This document shows, piece after piece, positions 1-7,765 of a DNA stretch of 13,661 nucleotides; the first letter of the stretch is position 1, and each line of letters starts with the position of its first letter. Where the stretch lies: NCBI GenBank assembly GCA_964599915.1, contig CAZRHR010000069.1:1-13661 (forward strand). The letters run 5' to 3'. The position numbers and the translations under genes are program-made. The notes under the pieces were generated by a model, which saw nothing but the letters and a program-made list of their open reading frames with translations, was not told the DNA's origin and ran no database searches. The stretch comes from CAZRHR01 sp964599915 (GTDB taxonomy: Bacteria > Bacteroidota > Bacteroidia > CAIKAF01).

Positions 1-154
1 TAGCCATTATCTCAACCTCTCTTTTAAAACGCTCGTAGTAATTCTCGTCCCATTGATAAAGCATCTGTTTCAAAGCGAAGTTTTGACCGTTGGTCGATTG
101 GTAAAGTGATACAATGCCAAGTTCCCCTTTTCCTAATGTTCTTATGCGTTTCAT
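1..154 (-). CDS. Eukaryotic-like Ser/Thr protein kinase, N-terminal fragment (cut by window edge)
   Basis: The minus strand from the ATG at 154 stays open to the left edge and gives 51 residues. They match the start of a Hanks-type kinase: a glycine-rich loop LGKGELGIV (G8-x-G10-x-x-G13-x-V15), the ATP-anchoring lysine in ALK (K29), and an RFKREVEI helix in which E46 is the expected C-helix glutamate. An in-frame TAA at 167-169 shortly upstream leaves ATG 154 as the only plausible start, so the catalytic domain begins at the very N-terminus. Such kinases phosphorylate Ser/Thr using ATP. The catalytic loop, any membrane segment and any sensor domain lie outside the window, so activity and substrates cannot be judged. 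It follows the 119-residue gene after a gap of 93 bp, in the same direction. Confidence 0.85.
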   Translation of the reverse strand, partial: MKRIRTLGKGELGIVSLYQSTNGQNFALKQMLYQWDENYYERFKREVEIMA

Positions 155-247
155 TATGATTGGTATTTAAACGTTCTATCGGTTAACCTTGCCGCTAACT
201 TACAGTATGTGCATTCGCCTAAAATTTTCAACCAAAACCTAAGGAAG

Positions 248-607
248 TTAAGGTTCCATCAAGGCTTTTCCATCATCGAAATAATCTAAAATGGCTTCCT
301 TAATGAAGCGATGTTGTTGTAAAGTGGATAAATGTGGAACAGGTTCCAAGGCTTCAAAATGCGGCCAACCTGCTTCGTCCCGCCCCACAAAAGCATAGTA
401 ACCATAGGGTACCAGCAAAGAGCAGACCGCCACATGCAGGGCTTCCATTTTCTGTTGTTTGTTCAGTTTAAGCGGCCCTTGACCAATTTCCTGAATGCCA
501 ATGAGCAGCAAAATGCCTTCCACCTCTAAGCCATCGCCAAAGCGTTGCTCCAGCAATTGTACCAAATGGGTCCAAGCTTGTTGAAAAACGGTATCAGGAC
601 GACGCAT
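248..607 (-). CDS. Conserved hypothetical protein, 119 aa
   Basis: A compact, soluble-looking protein of 119 residues with no signal peptide or membrane segment. The composition (a helical N-terminus with FQQAWTHLVQLLEQRFGDG, then EGILLLIGIQEIG, a central LHVAVCSLLVPYGYY and a GRDEAGWPHFE segment near residues 75-84) resembles a conserved small protein family that I associate with Bacteroidota, but I cannot name a function. The ATG at 607 begins MRRPDTVF. It lies about 10 nt downstream of the expected start point for a TAnnTTTG -7 element at 624-631. It sits between the secreted repeat protein and the kinase, all in the same direction; whether they share a function is unknown. Confidence 0.85.
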   Translation of the reverse strand: MRRPDTVFQQAWTHLVQLLEQRFGDGLEVEGILLLIGIQEIGQGPLKLNKQQKMEALHVAVCSLLVPYGYYAFVGRDEAGWPHFEALEPVPHLSTLQQHRFIKEAILDYFDDGKALMEP

Positions 608-623
608 AGGAATGATTATGCGA

Positions 624-631
624 CAAAAGTA
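624..631 (-). promoter_or_regulatory. Candidate -7 promoter element (TACTTTTG)
   Basis: Reads TACTTTTG on the minus strand and fits the Bacteroidota -7 consensus TAnnTTTG. It lies 16 nt upstream of the ATG of the 119-residue gene. I found no good TTTG at the -33 position, so the call rests on the -7 match and its position. Confidence 0.3.
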
Positions 632-662
632 GGGATTCTCCCCGCAGCCTGCACCGAAAGGC

Positions 663-1058
663 CTACATGAAAAAGTAGAAAAACAAAATCATCTGCATTC
701 TTCTCAACCCATCCGCACGTCCAATTTGCCTGCCGGAACCATCAAACATGCGCTCGCCATCTAATCGGCCCATTTGGCGACCCGAGCCGTCGAACAAGCG
801 ATCTCCGTCGATACGACCAATCTGCCGGCCGGAACCATCGAACACACGCTCTCCATCCAAACGACCTATCTGTCTGCCGGAACCATCAAAAATCCTTTCT
901 CCATCCACACGACCTATTTGGCTTCCTGACCCATTAAAATATCGCTCGCCATCTACGCGCCCAATTTGCCGACCGGAGCCGTCAAACATTCTTTGGGCAT
1001 TGGCCACTGAAAAACTGAGCAGCAACACAGCCCATATCAACATTGATTTGATTTTCAT
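663..1058 (-). CDS. Secreted 16-residue-repeat protein of the beta-flower type, 131 aa
   Basis: Residues 1-22 form a clear signal peptide (MKIKSM, hydrophobic core, ANAQ end). Residues 24-119 are six consecutive 16-residue repeats of the form (M/Y/I/V/L)F-DGSGRQIGR-(V/L/I/A)-DGER, varying at only a few positions. The chain ends in a short aromatic/hydrophobic tail, ILFFYFFM. DG-S-x-IGR-DG repeats after a signal peptide, with an aromatic C-terminal tail, match what I know of the Bacteroidota '5-fold beta-flower' family, small exported proteins whose repeats close into a ring of beta-hairpins; this one has six. The biological role of the family is not established to my knowledge. Cysteine is absent from the mature chain. 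The gene lies 116 bp beyond the last array gene, in the same direction, so it may be a separate unit. Confidence 0.85.
   Translation of the reverse strand: MKIKSMLIWAVLLLSFSVANAQRMFDGSGRQIGRVDGERYFNGSGSQIGRVDGERIFDGSGRQIGRLDGERVFDGSGRQIGRIDGDRLFDGSGRQMGRLDGERMFDGSGRQIGRADGLRRMQMILFFYFFM
702..989 (-). repeat. Six tandem 48-bp coding repeats
   Basis: Six in-frame 48-bp units encode residues 24-119 of the beta-flower type protein. Unit boundaries fall at MFDG, YFNG, IFDG, VFDG, LFDG and MFDG. Protein identity between units is very high (the GSGRQIGR core changes only at GSGSQIGR and GSGRQMGR), while third codon positions differ freely. Purifying selection on an old repeat therefore fits better than a very recent expansion. 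Confidence 0.9.
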
Positions 1059-1174
1059 ATTTTATTTCTAGTTGTTGGTTATTTCCTTACTGTATCAAAG
1101 AACCACCAAGGCAGATTCAACCTTTTGTCTAGCAGAACTTTCACACAAAGAATGCAAAGTTTAGCGCAATATAC

Positions 1175-2617
1175 TCAATAGGCGTTAAATAAACTCGTGA
1201 CTTCGCTGTTGGTCAATTCCCTGTTCCAAATGGCAATTTCATCGATCACGCCTACAAATCCTTGGTTGGATCCCGAACGGTTGCTTTTACCCACCCGAAA
1301 CATATCGCCCAAGGTCCAAATGGTATTCAGAGGAGCAGTGCCCACCAACTGGCCATTGATAAAAAGTTTCATTTGCCCGCCGGATACTGCGGTGGCCACC
1401 AAATGGTACCATGTATTCGCCTGGGCTTGAATCGACGACGTTACCACGGCTTCTCCACCATGCCACACCCGATGTTCCAGGAATCCATTGGCATTGGTTC
1501 TTAGGGTTTGGCTGTGTTCACTATGGGACGAAGCAAGGACAAACTGAAGAATGTCCACAGAAGGTTGCACCGAACTTGGACGAATCCAAACGGACATGGA
1601 ATAATTAGATACACCCGGACTGGGGAAATCAAAAAAACTTTGGGCTTGTTGCAACGTGTAGGCATATTGTGACACCCCATTTTTATCTGATGTTAGAGAG
1701 ATGGCGTTGGGGTTAAGGCCGTGTCTTGCATTACCAGAGACATCATTCAGGTTTCCACACATTTTATGATAGGAGAGTAAGCCGTTGGCCAAAGATCCTG
1801 TAAAAGTGGTGCAACAAGGAAGGGTTTGGGTAGATAAAAGGAGGGGAGAAGAAGCGCCACAAGTCTCATACGCCCAAACATAAATGGCCGCATTGGCCTG
1901 ACAAGCCAATCCGGTTTGGGTGAAGCTGGTTTGGTTTCCAATTTGGGTGGCTCCCGCAAACTGATTGATGGTATTCCATGCATAGCCGGTGGCTTGAGGG
2001 ACGGTATTCCATTGCCAAACCACTTGGTTTTGTCCGGGTGTGATGCTTGCCTGAGTGGGCGTGGCAGGCGTAGCACCTACTGTTATTTGTCGGGATAAAG
2101 CGGCACTTGAGCCGCATCCGTTGGATGCCTGAACTGAAATGGAGCCGGAAGCGGTGCCACATTGAACCACCAAGGTGGTTGTTCCCGAACCGGACATCAA
2201 CAACCAACCGGAAGGAATGGCCCATTGGTACGTAGCGGCATTGGGCACGGCATTGATTGAAAACGTAAGGGTGTCTCCGGCGCAGCCATGGGAAGGTCCT
2301 AAAATGGCCGTTGGTACTGCCGGCACGGGAGGTGTGCATGTACCGCAGAGTTCGTACCAAGCCGTACCATTAAAATAATTTTCGCAAAGGGTGGTTAAGT
2401 TGAAAATACGCAGTCCGGCTGCCGGATTTTGAATGGAATCGCGCTGAGCGGTGGTAAGCCGAGGGGGTAAAAAGCCTTGTTGTGAACTTTGAAGGTCTAA
2501 AATAGCAGAAGGATGCGGTGGGTTGCCGGAAGGGTTAATGCCCACGCCTTGCGAGAAGGCAAAGGAGCAAAATAAACCAACAACGGCGCAGCAAAAAAAC
2601 CGAAGATCTTTTAGCAT
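1175..2617 (-). CDS. Array gene 1: secreted head / PKD-like / FN3-like / LamG protein, 480 aa
   Basis: The signal peptide is 1-22, with cleavage predicted between FS and QGVGIN. The constant head covers 23-94 (PPRLTTAQRDSI, IFNLTTLC, GTAWYELCGTC). A PKD-like module follows at about 104-182 (YQWAIPSGW, SGSGT, SGSISVQASNGCGSS). An FN3-like module lies at about 184-269 (VVWQWNTVPQATGYAWNT). A LamG/concanavalin-like domain runs from about 276 to the end: CGNLNDVSGNARHG, MSVWIRP, NTWYHLVATAVSGGQMKLFINGQ, GVIDEIAIWNREL. LamG folds usually bind glycans or proteins, often through calcium; the ligand here is unknown. It is the last gene of the operon, 30 bp after gene 2. There is no sorting domain after LamG: the chain ends SLFNAY. 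The LamG call is strong and the FN3-like call is moderate. Confidence 0.95.
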   Translation of the reverse strand: MLKDLRFFCCAVVGLFCSFAFSQGVGINPSGNPPHPSAILDLQSSQQGFLPPRLTTAQRDSIQNPAAGLRIFNLTTLCENYFNGTAWYELCGTCTPPVPAVPTAILGPSHGCAGDTLTFSINAVPNAATYQWAIPSGWLLMSGSGTTTLVVQCGTASGSISVQASNGCGSSAALSRQITVGATPATPTQASITPGQNQVVWQWNTVPQATGYAWNTINQFAGATQIGNQTSFTQTGLACQANAAIYVWAYETCGASSPLLLSTQTLPCCTTFTGSLANGLLSYHKMCGNLNDVSGNARHGLNPNAISLTSDKNGVSQYAYTLQQAQSFFDFPSPGVSNYSMSVWIRPSSVQPSVDILQFVLASSHSEHSQTLRTNANGFLEHRVWHGGEAVVTSSIQAQANTWYHLVATAVSGGQMKLFINGQLVGTAPLNTIWTLGDMFRVGKSNRSGSNQGFVGVIDEIAIWNRELTNSEVTSLFNAY

Positions 2618-2647
2618 GGTATAAAGTTAGGGAAGTTTTTGCCGGTT

Positions 2648-4405
2648 TTAAGGATTAGGGTTTTGAAGAGGATAGCGCAGAATGACGATTCCAGAACCTC
2701 CGTTTCCGCCTTTGGTGGTTCCTCCGGGGCAGTCTTTAAAAAGTGCGCCCCCGCCACCACCACCAGAGTTGTTGGAGGCGTCTGCGCCATTGCCTGTGGT
2801 TCCACCCCGCCCGGCGCCCCCGCCGCCAATTCCCCCATTTCCACCTGTGTTATGTCCGGCGCCACCACCACCACCGCCATAAAAAACTTGCGTTCCGGAG
2901 ATCAATGAAGCAATGCCGGCGCCCCCGTTTCCGCCAATGGTAGATGATACAAAGTTTTGTCCGACAGCGGCGGCCCCACCACCTCCTCCGCCAGCACCAC
3001 CGCCACTATTGATGTAAGCGGTGCCTTGACCTCCATTATTTCCCTGGCCAGCAATTCCAGTACCTGGTACCTGGCCCTGGCCATTTTCTCCACATCCGCC
3101 GCCAGACCCTCCGTTTCCTGCGGTATTTTCCCAAGTGCTTCCTCCACCCCCTCCCGTGCTGGTAATGGTGCTAAAAACGGAATTACTTCCTTGTCCGCCT
3201 GTAACAAAACCAGTGGATCCAATACCGCCAGCCCCAACCGTAATGCCATAGCCCATTGGGGATGAAATGGTCAGGTTTCCTGTCCTTACTCCACCAGCGC
3301 CTCCTCCTCCTGATGAAATGTCACAACCTGCAGATCCGGCGCCACCACCGCCGCCAGCCACAACTAAATAATCTACTGGACCTCCTGATCCTTCATCAGA
3401 AACCGTCCATGTAGCATTTCCAACAGCATTAAACGTATGAACGCGGTAAGGAATTCCATTTACGCCATTGGTTCCGTCTCCTGTATAATTGGATACCGTC
3501 CCCCCTGTAGCAACGATGGGACGCCATGGGGTTACGGACTTATTCGCGGCGGAAGAAACCCCACAATGATTGGACGCAGTGACAGAAATGCTGCCAGATG
3601 TGGTTCCAACTGTGACCGTGATGGTATTGGTTCCCTGACCTGCTACCAGGGACCAGCCTACCGGCACTGTCCAGGTATAGGACGTGGCTCCAGGAACCAC
3701 ACCAATGGTGTAGGTAGCAGAGGTTGATGCGGTGGGAGAAGTAGGTCCTGTAATATTAGCGGGGGTGGCGGGGCTTGAAACAACACTCACCTGAATGACA
3801 CGGGAGGCATTGCCACAAGCATTCGTGGCTGTTATAGTATAGTTTGTAGCGGAAGACAAGCCGGTTGGGCTCCCAGACATTTGGCCCGTTTGGGCGTTGA
3901 TTTGAATTCCTGAAGGCAAGGGGGGAATAACCGTATAAGAAGTCGGCTGGCCCCCTTGCGTTCCCGGTACATTTAAAGGAATTAATTGGTTTTGGCAATA
4001 TGCTATCGGTCCATTATCTGCATAAACCAGATTAGAAGGAGGCAGAGAACAGCCGCAGTGTATGCTTTGCCAAAAAGTGCCATAAAACACCTCCACGCAT
4101 TTCGTTGTCAGATTATAAATGAACAATCCCTCTGCTGGCCCTACAATAGAATCACGTTGAGCCGTTGTGAGACGGGGTGGAAGAAATCCCTTTTGGTTAA
4201 AGTCCACATCCAGACCAGCGGAGGCATGAGGCGGAACGCCTGTATTATTAATCCCAACCCCTTGGGCAAGGCTTAGCTGAGGCAAACTTGACACATAAAT
4301 GACGGCTATCCAAAAAATTACCTTCATCTTGGACATTACCCCCGGTTTGCTGGGCTGGTCATCTTTTTTCTTGTGAAAATACCGATTGGGAAATATGATC
4401 TTCAT
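2648..4405 (-). CDS. Array gene 2: secreted head / He_PIG / PKD-like / glycine-rich protein, 585 aa
   Basis: The head is at 48-119 (QGVGINNTGVPPH to QSIHCGC). It is followed by a He_PIG Ig-like module at about 125-208 (LPSGIQINAQTGQMSGSPT, TATNACG) and a PKD-like module at about 214-292 (YTWTVPVGW, GQGTNTITV, SGSISVTASNHCG). A glycine-rich domain of about 290 residues makes up the rest. It opens with YRVHTFNAVG and DYLVVAGGGGG, carries many GGGG blocks separated by short variable stretches, and closes with GSGIVILRYPL and NPNP at the C-terminus. The start is uncertain. M1 gives a long, charged leader before the hydrophobic core, whereas M24 (ATG at 4336) or M27 (4327) would leave a normal signal peptide ending LSLAQ. 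With M1 the gap from gene 3 is 34 bp. Ligand and partners are unknown. Confidence 0.93.
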   Translation of the reverse strand: MKIIFPNRYFHKKKDDQPSKPGVMSKMKVIFWIAVIYVSSLPQLSLAQGVGINNTGVPPHASAGLDVDFNQKGFLPPRLTTAQRDSIVGPAEGLFIYNLTTKCVEVFYGTFWQSIHCGCSLPPSNLVYADNGPIAYCQNQLIPLNVPGTQGGQPTSYTVIPPLPSGIQINAQTGQMSGSPTGLSSATNYTITATNACGNASRVIQVSVVSSPATPANITGPTSPTASTSATYTIGVVPGATSYTWTVPVGWSLVAGQGTNTITVTVGTTSGSISVTASNHCGVSSAANKSVTPWRPIVATGGTVSNYTGDGTNGVNGIPYRVHTFNAVGNATWTVSDEGSGGPVDYLVVAGGGGGAGSAGCDISSGGGGAGGVRTGNLTISSPMGYGITVGAGGIGSTGFVTGGQGSNSVFSTITSTGGGGGSTWENTAGNGGSGGGCGENGQGQVPGTGIAGQGNNGGQGTAYINSGGGAGGGGGGAAAVGQNFVSSTIGGNGGAGIASLISGTQVFYGGGGGGAGHNTGGNGGIGGGGAGRGGTTGNGADASNNSGGGGGGALFKDCPGGTTKGGNGGSGIVILRYPLQNPNP

Positions 4406-4439
4406 GCATTTTTTTTAACTATTCGTATTCAAAGGCCCC

Positions 4440-6152
4440 TTATGGTATGCCCCACTTACATTTTAAGTAGTTTTCAACGAGCACCCGATTGGTGGTGGAC
4501 AGGACATTATTAAAAACGATAATTTCGGCTACTTCACAGGTAGATTGTTCAGGAAAAGCCCCTGTGTTTACCGCAATTCCATTGGGCCCGGCTACCCCGT
4601 TGTTATTATTAAACGCAAGGTTTCCATTTTCATAAAAGAACGCCTGGCTTCCATTGCTTACTCCCGTATAAAGATACACATTGTCATCCGCCGGAGGGCT
4701 TCCTGAGTTACTTACCCAGCCTTCGAAAAAGGCTTGCCTTTTGGCGCCGTCCCACCACCCCAACAACCAATTGTTAATACCACTGGTCAATACACGTTTC
4801 CGAGCACCTGATGTTTGTTTGGCGACGTATAAAATGGTGTATGGTGCAGGGAAATGATGGTTTACTGATATATGTTGCGCCGTGGTAAAACGTAGAACAG
4901 ACTTGCCGTTTATGGCATTGGTCTGGAAGGTTGGCCAATTTGTAGAGTTGGCATGCCGGTTATTTCCTGAAAGATCTAACCATGCTGAAACTTGCGCATT
5001 GGGGGCTGTATTGCTTATGGCCGATGCATCTAGCCATAGGGCCAATCCTGGGATAGAAGAAAGGCCAAGTACCGTTACGCTAACAGAAGATACGGCCGAA
5101 GAACAATTGTTTAGGGTGGCGAGGGCCGTGTAGTTGCCTTGTTGGGCAGAAGACATGCAGGAAATGCTGGGGTTTGAGTTCGTACTTGAAAATCCATTGG
5201 GCCCCGACCACTGGAATGCTATACCACTTACAGGACTTGCGTTGAGCTGAAGGGTTGCGCCCAAATTTACTGGAGAGTTTGAGGATACCAATGGGGCTGC
5301 GGGCGTTTGTGTAACGGTAATATTCAGGACCCTTGTACTCGACCCACAAGGATTTTGTGCCGTAATGGTAAAGTTCGTGGGTGCAATAGGCGTGGTCGGT
5401 GTTCCTGTGATTTGTCCCGTTGCACCATTCAAGACCAAGCCAGCGGGTAGGCTCGGCGTTACCGTGAATGTATCGGGCAGTCCTCCTTGTGTCGTCGCGT
5501 TGTTGGGTAAAATCGCTTGGTTCGTACAATAGCTCAGTGGCCCATTTTGACTATAATTCAATTGACTTGGCGCAGACAATATACGGATAGGCAAGGTGCA
5601 TGATGTGGTGCCACAAGCATTAGAAGCCTGAATGATAAAATTTGAGAGCGCCATGGTTTGGGTTGGCGTACCCGTGATTTCACCGGTTGTCATGTTCAAT
5701 ACCAAGCCTTGTGGCAAGGTTGGAGAAACGGCATACAGACTAGGTGTGCTTACTTGGGTGTTGGGGATATTAGAGATAATTTGGTTGTTTAAGCAATAGG
5801 TGGGTTGATTGTTAGCATACGTCAGACCGCTTGGTGGGCCGGCACATCCGCAAAAAACACTCTGCCAAACAGATGAAATAAATATGTCCAGACAATGGGT
5901 GGTGACATTAAAAATAATGAGGCCAGAGGCCGGACTAACGATGTTGTTTCTTTCCGTAGTGGTAAGGCGGGGCAAAAGCAACCCTTTGTCCATAAAATTA
6001 ATATCTAATCCTGCCGAAGGATGCGGAGGGGTTCCCGTAGTACTAATTCCAACCCCTTGCGCCATCAGTGGTGCCGTAAAAATTAATAAGATCAATGCAA
6101 GGGTATGCGCTATATACACCACCATTGGTTTTTTAATGTTCATTGTGTTCAT
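4440..6152 (-). CDS. Array gene 3: secreted head / two He_PIG / Ig-like / LamG-like protein, 570 aa
   Basis: The signal peptide is about 1-31 (hydrophobic TLALILLIFTAPLMA, cleavage before QGVGIS). The head covers 32-103 and ends CGC; it is the most diverged copy (RLTTTERNNI, IFNVTTHC). Two He_PIG modules in tandem lie at about 110-192 and 198-281, each with LP-x-GLVLN followed by TG-x-ITGTPT and a cysteine near each end. An Ig-like module follows at about 283-362 (FQWSGPNGFSSTNSNPSIS). The C-terminal 200 residues (LALWLDAS, WLDLSGNNRHA, LYVAKQTSGARKR, FFYENGNLAF, VAEIIVFNNVLS) are a LamG/concanavalin-like domain of the type common in Bacteroidota surface proteins. The gene begins 6 bp after gene 4. 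In-frame ATGs at M4 and M10 are alternative starts. No sorting signal is visible after the last domain (ends KCKWGIP). Confidence 0.95.
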   Translation of the reverse strand: MNTMNIKKPMVVYIAHTLALILLIFTAPLMAQGVGISTTGTPPHPSAGLDINFMDKGLLLPRLTTTERNNIVSPASGLIIFNVTTHCLDIFISSVWQSVFCGCAGPPSGLTYANNQPTYCLNNQIISNIPNTQVSTPSLYAVSPTLPQGLVLNMTTGEITGTPTQTMALSNFIIQASNACGTTSCTLPIRILSAPSQLNYSQNGPLSYCTNQAILPNNATTQGGLPDTFTVTPSLPAGLVLNGATGQITGTPTTPIAPTNFTITAQNPCGSSTRVLNITVTQTPAAPLVSSNSPVNLGATLQLNASPVSGIAFQWSGPNGFSSTNSNPSISCMSSAQQGNYTALATLNNCSSAVSSVSVTVLGLSSIPGLALWLDASAISNTAPNAQVSAWLDLSGNNRHANSTNWPTFQTNAINGKSVLRFTTAQHISVNHHFPAPYTILYVAKQTSGARKRVLTSGINNWLLGWWDGAKRQAFFEGWVSNSGSPPADDNVYLYTGVSNGSQAFFYENGNLAFNNNNGVAGPNGIAVNTGAFPEQSTCEVAEIIVFNNVLSTTNRVLVENYLKCKWGIP

Positions 6153-6158
6153 GCGGCT

Positions 6159-7760
6159 TTAGTACTTTAATAATACTACACCCGAAGCCCCTCGCCCCGC
6201 ATTATTCATAGATGCTGTGGATGGGCCACCACCACCGCCACCTCCTGAGTTTGGTGTTCCATCTTGGCCGAAAACGCTGTTGGAATATCCGCCACGCCCG
6301 CCACCATGAATGCCGTCTCCAAAATTTCCATTGTTACTGTACTCTCCACCGCCACCGCCACCGCCATAATACAATCCGTTAAGGGGCGACAGGAATCCAT
6401 TGCCGCCGTTGCCCGCCTTGGTAGAGGTTGCATTGACTCCCGCAGAGCCAGAGCCGCCGCCGCCGCCGCAGCTGCTTCCGGGAAAAGCGTTCCCTCCTGG
6501 AAATCCTCCATTCCCTGCATGACCAGTTGTAAAGTCATAAGATCCGCCGCCGCCATTCCATCCCACGTTTGTGCCGCCATTGCCTGAGCGCCCACGGCCT
6601 CCAACGCCACCAATGGCCGACACGGTCCCCGATCCGCCGCTCAAAGTTGTGGTGTTTCCATTTTGCCCCGCACAATTATAACAAGCCGCGTGGGCTGTGG
6701 CTGCTGCTACCTGAATGGTAAGATTGCTTTGGGGAATAACCGCATAATGGCTGATGTGTCTTACCTGACCACCACCGCCACCGCCGCCCACATCTCCTCC
6801 GCCACCACCTCCGCCACCAACCAACAAAACCTCCAATGAGGCAACCCCCAACGGCACTGTCCATGTACTTGTTCCGGTTGGGGTTATGGAGACTAGGGTG
6901 CCCGAATTCGTGGTAAATGTAACTTGATTCCCGTACGCCGCGCCTACACTATTGGTCGCAAAAGCGCGCACATAATATACTGTATTATAAGCAAGGCGTC
7001 CCATAATACCAGAAAAACTACCCGTGCCACTTCCTATCGTTACGGTGCTGTCCGAAACCGTTGGACTGGACGATGTACTCCAGCACAAACCCCTGATCGT
7101 CACGGGTGAACCCCCATCCGCTAATACTTGTCCACCGGCTGTAGCATTTCTTCCAAAAATACTGGAGGCTGAGGCGGTTGTTACTGACGGCGGCTGAAGT
7201 GTAGTAAACGTTTGCTCATTTCCATAAGCAGTGCCCACGGCATTGGTTGCATAGGCTCTCACATAATACAATGTTCCATTTTGAAGCCCCGTTAATGTAC
7301 TTGAAAATGATCCAACGCCAGCCCCATCTGTGGAAAAGGCATTAAGTAGGGTGGGGGAGGGATTGGTTGACCAGCAAACGCCTCTGCCCAGAACAGCCGC
7401 ACCTCCATCATTGGAAATTTGGCCGCCCAAGGTAGCCGCAATACCCGTAATGGATGATGCTGCCGCCGTGGTTAAAGTGGGTAATGCCGGACAAAGTGGA
7501 TACCAACCCGTACTTCTGTAATATTCCATGCACTCCGTATCTAAATTAAATACCATGAGGCCGGGCGCCGGATTCTGAATGGCATTACGTTGGGTCGTGG
7601 TAAGGCGCGGTGGTAAAAGCCCTTTAGAGGTACTTTCTACATCCAACATGGCCGAAGGATGCGGGGCCGTTCCAGAAGGGTTAATACCCACGCCTTGTGA
7701 AAAAGCCGTAATTCCGGAAAGTAAAAACAAAATGAGGGACCAAAATTTTATCATAATCAA
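6159..7760 (-). CDS. Array gene 4: secreted head / two FN3-like / glycine-rich protein, 533 aa
   Basis: The signal peptide is 1-21 (ITAFS, then QGVGINPSG). The head covers 22-90 and ends GWYPLC, without the extra GC pair of the other head subtype. Two FN3-like modules lie at about 93-188 and 190-285. Both have the Bacteroidota pattern GGQ-DGG, RG-CWST, G-GSFS, YYVRA-ATN-VG-AYGN-TFTT. A glycine-rich domain follows from about 288. It opens in the shorter form STWTVPLGVASLEVLLVGGGGGG, without the YRVH lead-in of genes 2, 5 and 7, and ends GASGVVLLKY without the NPNP tail. It is separated from gene 5 by 5 bp, so translational coupling is likely. Two cysteines (C360, C363) sit close together inside the glycine-rich part. 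Confidence 0.95.
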   Translation of the reverse strand: MIMIKFWSLILFLLSGITAFSQGVGINPSGTAPHPSAMLDVESTSKGLLPPRLTTTQRNAIQNPAPGLMVFNLDTECMEYYRSTGWYPLCPALPTLTTAAASSITGIAATLGGQISNDGGAAVLGRGVCWSTNPSPTLLNAFSTDGAGVGSFSSTLTGLQNGTLYYVRAYATNAVGTAYGNEQTFTTLQPPSVTTASASSIFGRNATAGGQVLADGGSPVTIRGLCWSTSSSPTVSDSTVTIGSGTGSFSGIMGRLAYNTVYYVRAFATNSVGAAYGNQVTFTTNSGTLVSITPTGTSTWTVPLGVASLEVLLVGGGGGGGGDVGGGGGGGQVRHISHYAVIPQSNLTIQVAAATAHAACYNCAGQNGNTTTLSGGSGTVSAIGGVGGRGRSGNGGTNVGWNGGGGSYDFTTGHAGNGGFPGGNAFPGSSCGGGGGSGSAGVNATSTKAGNGGNGFLSPLNGLYYGGGGGGGEYSNNGNFGDGIHGGGRGGYSNSVFGQDGTPNSGGGGGGGPSTASMNNAGRGASGVVLLKY

Positions 7761-7765
7761 TCCTG

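Noticed and set aside
702..989. Regular 48-bp direct repeats as a possible CRISPR array
   Set aside because: The repeats are contiguous, in frame, encode a conserved 16-residue unit and have no spacers.
1866..2360. 164-residue minus-strand ORF inside gene 1
   Set aside because: Out-of-frame reading of gene 1, whose frame has a clear signal peptide and domains; the alternative frame has none.
2682..2882. Proline-rich plus-strand ORF opposite the glycine-rich end of gene 2
   Set aside because: It is the exact antisense of GGNGGN codons; the same kind of ORF appears at 10673-10864 opposite gene 7. No signal or domain supports it.
4328..4405. Extended N-terminus of gene 2 as a functional domain
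   Set aside because: The first 23-26 residues are charged and lack counterparts in the seven paralogs; a downstream start at M24 or M27 is more likely.
5080..5529. 149-residue minus-strand ORF inside gene 3
   Set aside because: It overlaps the He_PIG and Ig-like coding region in another frame and shows no recognisable motif.
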